Assembly (NCBI GenBank): GCA_013400975.1
Contig: WBMZ01000245.1
Coordinates: 98,924 to 162,923 of the forward strand
Length of the DNA stretch: 64,000 nt
Reading direction: 5' to 3'
DNA from: Atrichornis clamosus
Lineage: Eukaryota; Chordata; Aves; Passeriformes; Menuridae
Shown here piece after piece: positions 24,147 through 36,330 of the stretch. The translations under genes were made by a program, and so were the position numbers. Position 1 is the stretch's first letter; each line of letters starts with the position of its first letter. Under the pieces are notes generated by a model, which was not told the DNA's origin, ran no database searches, and saw only the letters and a program-made list of their open reading frames with translations.

Positions 24147-25392
24147 TGGAGAATCTCCCATTATTTTGAATTAAAAAGGAAGCTTTGAGCTATGTATCTT
24201 ACAAAGTATATTTGATGTAAAAACCAGAAACTCTGTATAGACATAAGGCTTTAACTTGCCCATATATTTCAATAGGAGAAATAGGACATTGCTACCAATA
24301 CCAGGGGTTCAAAAGTCACTTTTTCATTTCTTTGTGAGAGAGTTTTATATTTGTAATTTGGGGGAGTTCAATAAAATGCCTCACTTTTCTGCTGTAGAAA
24401 ACTAGCCTAAACAGAGAAGCAACTAAGTTTTCGATAGAGTTTCACTTTGGGCAATCTGGAAAGTTGGATGCTGTTTGCTGCAAAACTGAGGTTTTTCTTT
24501 CCCCACAACAAAACAAATATAATTCTTCCCCTTCACATGTGAAACATTTTAAAGCATTTGACAGATTGTAAGTGATTTTTTCCCAGGTAATAATAAAGGT
24601 TTGACCTGGTGACTGGATTTGAGGGAATAATTTGTAATGGATAATTCATTAAATAGGTAAGGCTTATTTCTTAATCTAAAAGTATCCCCCCAGAGGAAAC
24701 AAAAAAGAGGTGATGGAATTTTCTATCAAGGTTAGCAGAAAATTCTTTCCAAGTCAATGGAATGACTCAAAATAATTCTCTCCACTTATTGGTTATTTAC
24801 GATTCTGTGGTGGTAACATCTGATAATATTGCTTCATCATTAGTCATTCAGGCACTTATTTTAAAAGTCCAACATTTTTGCTGTGACTTTTTTTCCTGTA
24901 AGTAAAGAAAGGTTGGTCTGCCAGAAGATAGATTTCTTAAAAGTATGTGAGACTTTCACAGAAAATTACTCTAATTTACCGAATTACTTATTGTGAAAAG
25001 CTATCAAATAGTTTCAGAATATTTTTTAGAATGGAAGCAATAGACCTGAAACCATGGTCAATGAATCTACTGGCTTGATTGAGAGATGTAAAATTACAAT
25101 GATTTGTACTTATATGAAGAGTCGTTAGAAGAAAACAATCTGGAAAAAATATAAATGTGCAAATAGGAATTGCACAATTCTGTGTACTTTTGACTACATT
25201 CATACCTTTAAAAGCATAAACAGACATTGTAGGACAACCTCTATTTTGTTACACAAGTTCTCAAAGATCTTAATGCTTCCACCTTTCAATCTGTATATAG
25301 GTGACCAAAAACTCTGTAAAATCATTGGACAGATATACTGTATTATATATTTCATTATTCAGTACATTAATGCTGAAAAAAAACATGAAATA

Positions 25393-26129
25393 TGACAGAA
25401 TCACAGGATCATTTCAGTTGGAAAAGACCTCCAAGATCATCGAGTCCAACCTTTGACGATCAACACCTTGTCAACCAGACCAGAGCACTAAGTGCCACGT
25501 CCAGTCATTTCTAGAACACTTCCAGGGGTGGTGACTCCATCATCTCCCTGGGCAGCCCATTCCAAAGCTTAACAACTGTTTCTGTGAATAAATTGTTCTT
25601 GATGTCCAACCTGAATGTCCCCTGGCACAGCTTGAAGCCATGTCCACTCTCTTGAAGCTATGTTCCTGCTTGCCTGGCAGAAGAGTCCAACCCCCACCCG
25701 GCTACAACCTCATTTCAGGGAGTTCTGGAGAGCAATAATGTCTCCCCTGAGCCTTCTTTTCTCCAGGCTAAACAACTCCACCTTCCTCAGCTTCTCCTCA
25801 TAAGATCTTTTGCCAGCTCCATTGCCCTTCTCTGGACTCTCTCCAGCACCTCAATGTCTTTCTTTTGTGAGGGCCCAGAACTGAACACAGGATTAGAGGT
25901 GGGGCCTCACCAGTGTCAAGTAGAGGGACAATCACTGCCCTGGTCCTGCTGACCACACTATTTCTCATACAGGCCAGGATGCCATTGGCCTTCTTGGCCA
26001 CCTGGGCACACAGCTGGTTCATGTCCAGCTGACTATTGACCAGCACCTCCAGGGCCTTTTCCACTGGGCAACTTTCCAGGTGCTCTTTCTCCAGCCTGTA
26101 GCGCTGCCTGGGGTTGTTGTAACCAAATA
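25393..26129 (-). mobile_element. CR1 LINE fragment, 5'-truncated
   Basis: Read on the minus strand from 26129 down, it starts in the last part of ORF2 (TACAACAACCCCAGGCAGCG) and runs through the 3' UTR. It ends at about 25393 with GGTTGGACTCGATGATCTTG followed by TCCAACTGAAATGATCCTGTGATTCTGT, the hallmark CR1 3' end. The sequence differs enough from the copy at 7 kb, in both coding and UTR parts, to be a different CR1 subfamily, which I do not name. It is full of small indels and not coding-competent. Confidence 0.95.
25798..26127 (-). pseudogene. CR1 ORF2 C-terminal remnant
   Basis: The conceptual protein keeps CR1 ORF2 landmarks in order: NPRQRYRLE, then VEKALEVLVNSQLDMNQLCAQ, VAKKANGILACMRNSVVSR and VIVPLL. 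A frameshift near 25920 follows, just before the conserved 'LVRPHL' motif, which is readable only in a neighbouring frame. The catalytic part of the reverse transcriptase is missing because of 5' truncation. Non-functional. Confidence 0.9.
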
Positions 26130-26769
26130 GATGAAGCTAAGCCAGAAAAGACTGAAAGGCTGTAAAAATAGACACTTAAATCCCCCACTTTGCTTTCAGA
26201 TGAGGATATATGTCAAAAAGCAGCTGTTGTCTTAAGGGCATGATACGTCAGAAATGAGTCTCATTGGTCAGTCTTCAGCCAGCAAGGTGCTTTTATGGGT
26301 TTTGTTAGCATATTCATTGGCTTACATTAATTCAGGTTTTGTTTAAGGTTAGACTTCTTTTAAGCAGCCTAGGTAGATCTCAACAAGAATTTTAAAGGGG
26401 ATTAGTATTAATGCCTCATGCAGGAAGTTAGCAGAAATACCTTTTCCTCTCCCAAATGTCACATTTCTGATCACTCTGTCAGGACTCTTTAATTCCTTTC
26501 TTGCAAAAGTTCTGTGAAAGGAAGACCATAAGGAGATGAAGAGGAGATTTCAGCAATTACTACACAACAATAGCTCTGCAGCTAATAAATACTCTGAATA
26601 AATAAAAAAAAATTATAAGATTTGTTTACTAAGTAAACTAAATTTCTTTAAAATAGCTTAATTACAAAAAACCTAGGATTAACAATTTGTAAACATGTAT
26701 TTAAATTTTCAATTGTCCAGGTTTGTATTTCAAATTTATGATAAAATCCAAATCATGAAAGTATCAAAT

Positions 26770-26791
26770 GGCTTTTTTTGGCTTTTTTTGC
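26770..26791 (+). repeat. Two tandem copies of GGCTTTTTTT
   Basis: The decamer GGCTTTTTTT occurs twice in direct succession, followed by GCC. This is probably a replication-slippage duplication. Confidence 0.75.
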
Positions 26792-29700
26792 CAACACTAT
26801 GTGCTGCTGTATTAATTCCTAATTAGTCAGAATATCAGGTTTGAGATTATGTTAAATAGCCTGCATTTGATTCTGATATTTCACTAGCTATAATGTTAAT
26901 GTTATCTCTTTTCTTTTTTTTTGTTATTTCCAGAAACATCAGTAATGAATTGTGATGCTTAGATTGGTGGCATAGTGTCAGTTTTTTAAGGTCAGTGTGT
27001 CATAGCATTAAAACATAAAAAAGGATAATATTTTCCTGTAGAATAAATGTACTATGATCGATTGTGAGAAATGGATACTCTTATTCATAAAGAGGACTAG
27101 AAAATTTTCTCAGTCATGATCTTATTAATTCTGATTTATTAAAACTTCCCCTTCATCCATATTATTTATAAAACCAGTGATGAAATGGCTTGTCTGTAGC
27201 AAATCTATCCTGGAATTTCAGGTCTAGTTCTCTTTCATTAACTACATTTTCACAAAGAGGAAAGGCCATTCATGGGGAAAAATAATTAAATTTAAAAAAA
27301 CCCAATGTATATATAAACCCATAGTTTTTATGATGGGTGAAGGACTGACAATTGTGAAAAACAACATGCTGGTATTCTACTGGAAAAACACACCAATTGT
27401 ATTTGCTTCCTTTACAAAACCAAATATTGTTTGTTCTTTTCAGAGCTGGTCTTATTTTTACATGAAAAGTGAACTTTAAGATAAGGCTATATTTCCAAAC
27501 ATAAAAGGATTTTCTTTATCTCACTTCCTGACACTGTCTTTTAGCTGCTTTTTCTTTAAAATAATCATTTGACCTTTTAAATAACCAGAACTGGAGATAA
27601 AACATCACAGAGCTCTTGGAGCTGACAGACAACTGATCAAATAATTTTTGGTTGTTCTATCTGTATCTTAATGTAGTGGGATGCAAAATAAAGCCGCATT
27701 TGAACAGCATCATTCTGGCTTTCCATCATTTATGCACAAAATTTTCATATGGTCACAGAAATCCTTGGTAAAACTGATGTGTAATAGAATATCTTTTTTC
27801 AGATTGTTATGAAAAAACCCGAATCAAAACATGAGAACAGCTCATTAGGTTAGAAATTAGCTCAACCACACATCAGTGTGCACCTGTTAAAATAATTGTC
27901 TCTTTCTGGTATTTTCCATATAATACTCCTTTACTGTGAAATGCAGTGTAGGTAAACCAGCTGTCTTTAAAGCAGACCTGATGGCAATTAAACTAGATAA
28001 ATAGCTGCTGTGATTTCAAAGTATTAGTCTTTTCTTCTTTCTACCTTGTTATTAACATGAATTTTCAACCCAAACACAGTTTTGTGAAATGTTGTGGAAT
28101 CTGAAGACAGCCAGAAGATATTTAAGAAGACAAAATGAGAGTAAAGGTTGCTGATATCCTTTGAAAAAGTTGAATAAAAATGAATCGAGGGCCAGGAAGA
28201 TCAGACAGAAGAGCTTCATCTTCTCTTTTACTAGACTTAGGGTTCAGTCTTTGTCATGAAGTGATAAATTTGACTAGATATGCTGGCAGTGTGGCCAAGA
28301 TGATTCAGGTCTTCTTTTTGTGACAGGTTTCTGTGATTTATGTTACATGTAAAATTTTGGTCCAGATAAACTTCATTAAAAACGCAGCCCTACAGTTTAA
28401 TCACACCAGGTATTTGCAATGTGTGTCAAGAAGCGCTGCAAAAAGAGCACGGGCCACTAGGGGTCTGAGAATGCAGTCAGATGTGTGTTATTGTCTATCC
28501 ACACAACCTCCAAAGAAGTTTAAAGGAAACACCTTGAGACTTGTGTGGATTTTTATTAACCCTGCACTGTGAATTGATGGGGTGCTGGGGAAAAACAAAC
28601 ATAGGCAGAGAAAACACAAGGCCAGCTCTGCACAAGAGCTCTTTATTGACAGTTTATGACATAGACTTGGAGAGGCCCAATATTGCTCCTATGACCTTTG
28701 CCTCCCAAACCTTACAGGCATTTTGAGACTTTGTTTGCCCCGTGAGGGCCTGCTGGCCTTGTCATTGCAACTTTCTTCTCAGTGTTGTGCTGAGAATTAA
28801 TCGTGAGCACTGGAGACAATTACACATGTTTTTTGCCATCCCTTGACCTAAATTTCTGCCAGCTTCACTTTCCTAACCTACACCCAGACCTAGTTCAGGA
28901 TTGTGACAAATTACACAGGTCAGATTAGTAATGGGGTCTACAGTTAACTAAAGCTTTGAGCTGGCACCCAAATTCCACACCCATATTGGCCCAAATTCAA
29001 AATACATTACAAGAGAAAAAAGGACATATTTAGTCTTTCTTTTTCTTTAAATCTTCCCTAAGCGTAAGGAAAAGTATTGCAAGAAATAAAGCTGCTAATT
29101 CTAATTTCTACAGCTCTTGAGTTCCTTTGGTTTTTTGTTCTATGTTAGCTTGCTATTAAAAAACTAAATTAAGAATGGTTAATCAGTTAAAAGCCTATAT
29201 ATACAGAAATTTTAGTAAAGAAAAAATTAGTACAGTTGGTTTTGTTATCTATATGAGTATTAAATTCATTAGTAAAGGTATCTCCTTCAATCCAGTATAC
29301 CTTTCTCTACTATGTTCTGTTAATTTTTTTGCAGTAGCTTCCTTCTGAATTTTTTCCATATCTTAAAAAAACTGTTAAGAAAGTGGACACAGAAAGAAAG
29401 ATTTTGGTTATATACTCTAAAGCCGAGAGCAGGCAAAATGTAAAAGATCAAAATGAAAATTAAACTTGCTTTAAAAGAAATCCAACATTACTACCAGACG
29501 TCACGTTATCTAACAGGACTCAATAAAACAAAATTGAACAGAGCCGTAAAATAGATAATAAGTACACACTAAGTTCTAGGGCCAATTTTTCTGAGTGGTC
29601 GAGTTCTTCGAGAGCTTGCAGAGATTAAAAGCCTGCAATCTATTTTCCTTACCAGAGTCCCACTGTTGCATCTTGCCAAATGTGTCTCGAGAACTAGAAC

Positions 29701-31405
29701 AGGAAATACCCTCCCAGCAGCTGTGTCTGTAGACTTCTCAACTTGGGCTTTTACTCACAAAGTGTATTCTGCATTTCTGGGTCATGGTCACATTTTTGCT
29801 TCTATTTAAAATCTTCTCAAATACATGACTTCGGCAATGGATATTATACAACTGTGATTCAGAAGAGCCAATAAAATAGAGAATTTCAACCAAGCTGTTA
29901 AAATATGACATCCAAGAAACAACAGTCAGTAGGAAACAAGATCTTTTGAAGTATCAATTCCTGCATAATAATAAATCCATGCAAAGTGTAGCACTCTTTT
30001 TCCCCTTTTTTTTCTTGCCTTCAGCTTCCACATTCCAATATTAGCAATACAATACAATTTTTAAAATTGGTGAATAGATACATGGTTGTTAGAACAAACA
30101 AAAATCACCTGTCAGAAAATTCTATGAAGTGAGAAATTACAAGAAAATAGTACTGTGTACACTACTTATAGTCCATATAGGACACCTGTCTCCAAGAGTG
30201 GTACACCTTATAAAGCTTATGAAAATTAAGATAACTTCAGAATCTTTTTTTTAAATTAAGAGATTGGCTAAGAAATCATTTCTGTATGTATAGTCACACC
30301 AAATAGTTGCTTCATGAATATGTCAAACTTCTCTACAAACCAGACTTTTTTTAGCTACATCCTCTGGCAAAGAGTTCCTAAGCTGATCTATCCATGTGCA
30401 CTAAGAACCTTTTTTCTGTTTGCTTTGATGATAGTTGAAATATTCAGAGAACTAACAAATAATTTATGTCTTTTAAACTTCTCCATCCTAGTCCCAGGTT
30501 TATTGGCCTCTTTCATGTTCTGCCTCTCCTATTCTATTTCTCTCCCAAAATGCTTATTTTTACTAAGGAAGTCTTTTTTTGCTTTGATTCAATCCTGTCC
30601 TCTATCTGTGAATATGTTCCGGATCTACTCTATTTGGTTTTGGGATTCAATGTGTCAGCTGGATTTACACAGTTGTATAATGAAGTAGAGGTTGAGATGA
30701 TCTGTACAGAGTCCTTTATTCATGGTGTCATTTGAAATATGGGAAAACTACACCATAATGCCTAGATATTCCAAAGAACTGCAGTAGCAATGTTGAAAAC
30801 AAAACACTAAGTCCAGGTTTCCATTCTGGGCTTTGTTGCTGCAGTTTTTTAAACCTTTATATGCATGATTCTTTCCTTCGAAGGTTCACAGTACCAAATT
30901 TAAACAAAGAACTCTGAAATATCAGTAAGTGACTATGAACCATTCTGGTTTTGGTTTTGAGAAACTGCATATTTGAATGGAATATGTACAAGTCTGGAAA
31001 AAAAAAACCCACTGCTCATAGGAGAAAATTACACAACATTCAAAAAACTTCCACAAAATATCCATAACACTTAAATAATTATTTTTCTCTTTCCCTGATA
31101 ATGTCATTAGTTTCTGAGTGGTATGGTAAAGCAAAATCCAAAAATCCAACACCAGCCCCGGCTGCTCTTTATATAAGATGACAATCTGGGAGTGCTTCAG
31201 CTGATAAGTGCCAAAGTCTTCCAGGAACACATAGACACAAACGCTTTGATTTTCATGCAATTTAAAGAATGACAAAAACCTTGCTTAGGGAACAGTCAGG
31301 CTCTCCAGACTGTTTAATTCTACTATTGCTACTTTCTACTGCCTGCATACCTCAAAGGCAGTAAATTAATCTTATGTGTGAGCAGATAATGGCTTAGAGT
31401 CTACT

Positions 31406-31420
31406 AAAAAAAAAAAAAAA
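31406..31420 (+). repeat. Poly(A) run of 15
   Basis: Uninterrupted A15. I see no retroposed sequence immediately upstream and no target-site duplication, so I treat it as simple sequence. Confidence 0.8.
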
Positions 31421-34400
31421 GAGCTTTCCAGAGCAGCCTGTGAGAAGAAACAAAAGCTTCAATGCAGGAAGACAGAAACAGTAGACAACAAAGCAACAGC
31501 AGATGTGGGGTAAAGAGGAAGCAATGAAAAAGTGGACTTGGAAATATCAAAAAAAAGGCAAGAACTCAGAGAATACAGCAGGAAAACTCATGGAAAACAG
31601 GAAGAATTCTATGTAAGGGGATCCAGAGTTAAGATATCAGAAGAACTAGCAGCTTGGCCACCAGAATTAAAAGTGAGGGAGATACCTAAGATGAACATCA
31701 ATTCTGCAAAAGATGGAAACTGGGGTGTCATTGACCTATGGAATTCTGGGCGTACCTACAGGAAAGGAAGAGCTGGTGAAGGGCACACACTGGGCATAGA
31801 GATGTGAACTCTGATGAATGGCCAGGAGGCTGGGCAAGTTTGACTTCTCAGGCTGCAGAACCAGTGCACAGTTCCTGTGCCATCCCTGTATTATGAAGTC
31901 CCGAAAGGTTCTCCTAATCCCTACAGAGCTGAATATGTACATTGTTTTGGGAGGGATGGAAAGTGACACACAGCCCAACAGTCTCCATGCTAAGGTCTCC
32001 TTCACTGCTCCATGCCATGTCTTCTTGACAACACTAGGAACAATCGAAAACTATACAATTAATAAGGTGATTTTATAGTAAATGCTTCAATTTATTAAGT
32101 CAGGTTATGGGTGAGTAGAAAGTCCCACACAACATACAAATTTGTGTTCCTTGTCAGCAGCTGTGGGAAGATGACGTAGGAAGGTAGCACCTCTGCCAGT
32201 CTCTGTGCACAGTGTAAATGCCTGATTTTGCAGCAGCACCCAGCTTCTCAGTCCTTACTGCAGCTGAGACACCAAAGAGCACAGAAGATGCTGACGGGGA
32301 CAGCACTACATGCCATGTTCCACATGCAGCAGAGCGGATAACTTCACATGCTAATGAAGAATTGTGTGATCGAGAAAATTGTGTGATTGAAGAAAAACTT
32401 CACCACAGAAGTTGCCTCGTCCACAGCATTATTGTCTTTGGCCAAGCTGGCTTTTATCCAGTCACCTGAATGTGTAGATACCAGTTATCTCCTGAAATTT
32501 CTGAGATATAAAGTGCCAGAAGTAACCTTCTGCTTCAGAATTAAAAAAATTTGCCCCATATTTTTGTGTCTGGAAGTTATTGAAAAGTATAGGAAATAGA
32601 AATAATTATCAGCATCAAAACATTACTTTCACATTATATAGAGGAATTGATTTCTACTTTTCAAATCTTCAAGAAATGCTGTCTTGAAGTCAAACAGCCT
32701 ACTGAACTCCAAGGCAAAAAATACTCTTCATGATTCAGAAGTATTGTGGAAATGCAACTGAAAAATTTAGACATTGCAGTTCCAAGGAACTGGACTTCTT
32801 GGACAGCTGGATAGCACCACTGCTCTGCCAAATGTCTCTACTGAGTCATAATATATAATTTTAGGAATGATTGTCACACAAGCTCTTAAATAAAGTTGGT
32901 TATGGGCAGCTCAGTTTTCCAAGCAATGCTTTTAGTGACCTAAAATGAATGTTTATAGCCTATCATCAGATGCATACATTATATTGGCTTATAAAATTTC
33001 TGGAAGAGTCTACTATAGCTAAGCAGAATTTAATCATTAGGAAAGTATTTCAAGTCATTAAAAAGAGCATATGTGTCTTGGAAAACTTGATATGTAGAAT
33101 TCTAGGGGAGGGAGGAGGAGAAACAACAATATTTTACTCATTAAATAACTTCTCTGATGTTGTCTTCTGAACTGTGCATGAATACAGAGCAGTTCACAGA
33201 AAACACATTTGCATCAGATTCCGGGAATTGGATTCTTTTTAGTATTCTTTTGATGGAAAATGAAGGCTTGGCTGCTTACCAGATTATTTGCTCTATGATA
33301 AATGTAAAAGTTTTACAAGCTCTGAAGGATTTTGGACAATCATTCCTGAGAAATTTGATCATCTCTGAGGCTATTGCAAAAACTAAAGAGATGCTACCAG
33401 CTCAGTAAGTCCTATAATTGAGATATTGATGTAGAAGTTTCATGAGAAGACTAATGTTAAGCATATTTATTACTAGTGAATAAGAAATTCAATTACATAC
33501 CTCTACAGCAAACAAGGTCTCTTGCAAATATCATGACAATGGCACATTTTCAGATCAGTTATCTTCAAGCTGAGATATCATTAGCCTTGCTTGAAGCACA
33601 CTAAACTGATAGATCCCCTACCGTCAACACTACTTCCAAAGTTTTATTTGCACCTCTCTTTCTGGCTCTGATATCCTAATCTTTTGCAACAAGCTTAAGT
33701 ATCTTCTCTTGGCATTAAAATAGGGAGGGATGTTATTTTAGGGTCACTAGTTTCAGGTTTAAGATTACTGAATGGTATTGGTGTTTCCTGATCTCTGCAA
33801 TGTTACATATATTTGGGCAGGTCATTCCAGTATTAGAATTATTTCATTCTCCTTTTATGCTGATTTCTGTCAACATGCTCTCCTAGACATTTACAAAGCT
33901 GCAGACTTACTTTGGGATGGAGATAAATGTATGCACAGTGCTAACAGTACATTGAGTATTTGTGTTGTAGTTTGAATATTCATAACAATACTTTCATAAA
34001 TGGATATTCTGATGGTTCACACTGAAAATTGTTTTTACCAGTGGGACTGATAAAAGATTTTGTCTCCCTACCCAGCCACATACTTTGACAAAACTGGGAG
34101 GTATTTTACATCTTTTCTCCCTCTGCAACATCTTGACTGAGATGGAAGTTGTTGAAGAAGTAGAGAGAATTACAGATTTTTCTGACAGAGATACAGACAT
34201 AAAACATAAGTTAATAAGAAATTTCCTTAGGGAAATTCCAGCCCTTTTATCCCTTACTGAGTGAATCACTTTTGCACAAGACTGTTTGTGTTTTCTCTGG
34301 AAGTCTTTAGGCTCCGTTATCCTCATATCTCTCCTGTAAAGATTTACTGTCACAGGAGAAATTCATAGACGAAAGAGGCACCATAGAAGAGAGTTTTTCA

Positions 34401-34902
34401 GTGGAGACTGTGCATCTTAAGAGGCTTGCAAGATGCTGGTTGAGCCTAGAAACACACAAAGTGACCAGTTCTTCTGCTGAGTCATGATCGTAATGCATGC
34501 TAGAGCCCAGAGAAGCACAGAGAAGGCAGTGAGGTGCGGGTTCCAGTTTGATTGTTGGGAGGTTATTTTAAGTAAACTTACTAGATGAATCGTAGGTCCA
34601 CTAGAGTTCAAGTGGGCTTGACATGTTCCACTCTGGGTGTTACAGGAAAAAAAAACAGACTCATAGACCAGTTGAATCGAGGGAGCAATTATATAACAAC
34701 AGTTATTTTATAATTCTTGAAATGCACATATTCCATTTTTCTCATCACACCTGAAATGAATTCTAGCTACCCCCAGTGTTTCTGACACAGTTTCAATCTA
34801 GCCAAAGAAGGTAATAGTATGCCTGGCATCCATGCAGCTTGGATTATCATCTTATGGCAGCATAGCTGACATAACTAAATTAATTTGACTTAAGAAATCA
34901 GA

Positions 34903-34965
34903 GAAGTCTTGAACTGTTGTCTTGTAGATGACAAACCAGTGCCTTATCAGCTAAGCTACTCAGGT
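34903..34965 (-). mobile_element. tRNA-like relic (old SINE or tRNA pseudogene)
   Basis: On the minus strand TAGCTTAGCTGATAAGGC resembles an internal A box and D-arm. It is followed by a 5-bp stem, TTGTC/GACAA, enclosing ATCTACAA, and then AGTTCAAGACT, a B-box-like motif at tRNA spacing. The stem around the anticodon position is displaced and the T-stem pairs poorly, so it is not a functional tRNA. It could be the head of an ancient tRNA-derived SINE. The family is not recognised, and chance similarity is possible. Confidence 0.35.
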
Positions 34966-36278
34966 CCAGTCTGCAGTACCCTTAAGTGTGATTTCATCTA
35001 AGTAATGTGTTGCTGAGTCTAACGTCAAATGGATCTATCATATTACAACATTTTCTAATTAAAGGAAAAGAAGATTAAATGCATATGAAGTAATATAAAA
35101 GGCTATAGTAGGTTAATAGTCAACATCTTTCTAACAATTTCAAAGTGATTTTATCATTGTTCCTTTGAGCAGAAACAAATATCTCTTATCAGAATTTTAC
35201 TAGCTATAGGAAGATAGGGCAGACTCTACGACTTTTACTTGCAAAAATAAACCGCAGCTCAATGTATAAGTTTATCCATTCATTTCACTGGTTCATTTGG
35301 AGAATTAATGTTCAAATTGCACCAACTTAATCCCATGTGAAGTCTTAGCATTTCCCACTGGCTGGCCACAGGCCAAATGATACAGAATTTAGACAAGAAA
35401 AGATTTTGAATGTGGGTGAGTAATCCATACCATGAATATTCCAGTATTTCTTCGAAATAGGTTCTATTCTTCTTCAGGTATATTTGTACAAGAAAATATA
35501 AGACTCATCTGAACAATTTTATTTGAAGCCATATCCATCCTTCGGTATTTTCCCTTTTCGAGTTTGCAAGAGCCTGTTTCACTTGATAGTGCCAACTGTG
35601 CTTTTAAGAAAAGGTCCTGTGCGAATGCAGTACACCTCCTGAATTGCTGACTTCTGGTCATCTAGACAAACTTAGTGCCCAGACATCATGGGACAGACCA
35701 TCATTCAGCCTCAGAATTAAAGATTTGCTTGACCTGAAAGTGCTTGTTAAAACTATATGTAACCTGCTCTTTTGTGAGTGTTACCTCTTTCCAATGCCAA
35801 AACTTTAATTCCTCTATTTGACAGTACATTACTTAAATCTTTCTCCCTAGGGGATCTAGGCACTGGGAATTACACTTCCCACTGGAAGTTACTTGGTTTA
35901 TGCTTCTTTGTCACCCTTGACAATGTAAAGTGTCTTCCCAAATCACTTGAGCATCAGGTATGAGAAGGTAATGCTTCTAGCACTCTGCAGGACTTAGCTG
36001 TGGATCTGAGTCCCATATCAGTCAAAGATGGGTCTTAGCACCACAGCTCCTCAAAGTGTAATAGATGTACCAAGCATTAAGGCATCTGTACAAGGAAAAT
36101 AAGCAACCATATTCTGATTTTAAAAGGAAAAAGTGAACAACAGTAGCAGAAGTCCCTTGTTTAAAACCAAAATTGGGGCACAGATTAATAACAGACATTA
36201 GAAACTGAATTATCAAAATAAATTATTTCATCATACCATTCATAGAGATAAAGAAAATTGTATTGAGATCTCTTTTCA

Positions 36279-36330
36279 GGCTAGTCAGTATGTTTTCCAA
36301 CAGCAGAAGGCTAGTCAGTATGTTTTCCAA
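36279..36330 (+). repeat. Local tandem duplication, 30-bp period
   Basis: The 22-bp segment beginning GGCTAGTCAG and ending GTTTTCCAA occurs identically at 36279-36300 and 36309-36330. The 8-bp spacer is CAGCAGAA. The copies are identical, so the duplication is recent or preserved. Confidence 0.9.

Larger units (their letters stand above)
14011..25392. other. Non-coding, AT-rich, almost free of recognisable repeats
   Basis: Over 11 kb without a gene or a transposon that I can identify. The longest open frame is 117 codons on the minus strand (19528-19881), lysine- and phenylalanine-rich as expected by chance in AT-rich DNA. Two perfect inverted repeats (14799-14820 and 24100-24146) are listed separately. 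Confidence 0.65.
26130..34902. other. Non-coding, AT-rich
   Basis: No gene or recognisable transposon. Open frames such as 30314-30688 (plus, 124 codons) and 30922-31275 (minus, 117 codons) are hydrophobic or lysine-rich products of AT-rich sequence with no domain I recognise. A run of 15 A at 31406-31420 and a 10-bp tandem copy at 26770-26791 are the simple repeats seen. Confidence 0.65.

Noticed and set aside
24745..24790. AAGTCAATGGAATGACTC resembling the same palindromic relic family as at 8.3 and 44.9 kb
   Set aside because: Only one arm is legible and the rest does not align by eye.
30314..30735. Plus-strand frames of 124 and 89 codons with hydrophobic stretches, membrane-protein-like
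   Set aside because: Overlapping frames of the same T-rich sequence; hydrophobicity follows from T-rich codons, and no family likeness or splice context is seen.
31406..31420. A15 run as a possible retropseudogene tail
   Set aside because: No coding or RNA-derived sequence upstream and no flanking direct repeats.
32218..33408. Series of four plus-strand frames that might be a decayed gene
   Set aside because: I translated across the gaps and found no recognisable motif and no consistent frame order; the composition is ordinary.
33994..34353. Minus-strand 119-codon frame
   Set aside because: No domain recognised, Lys/Ser-rich as expected by chance, and overlapped by other frames.
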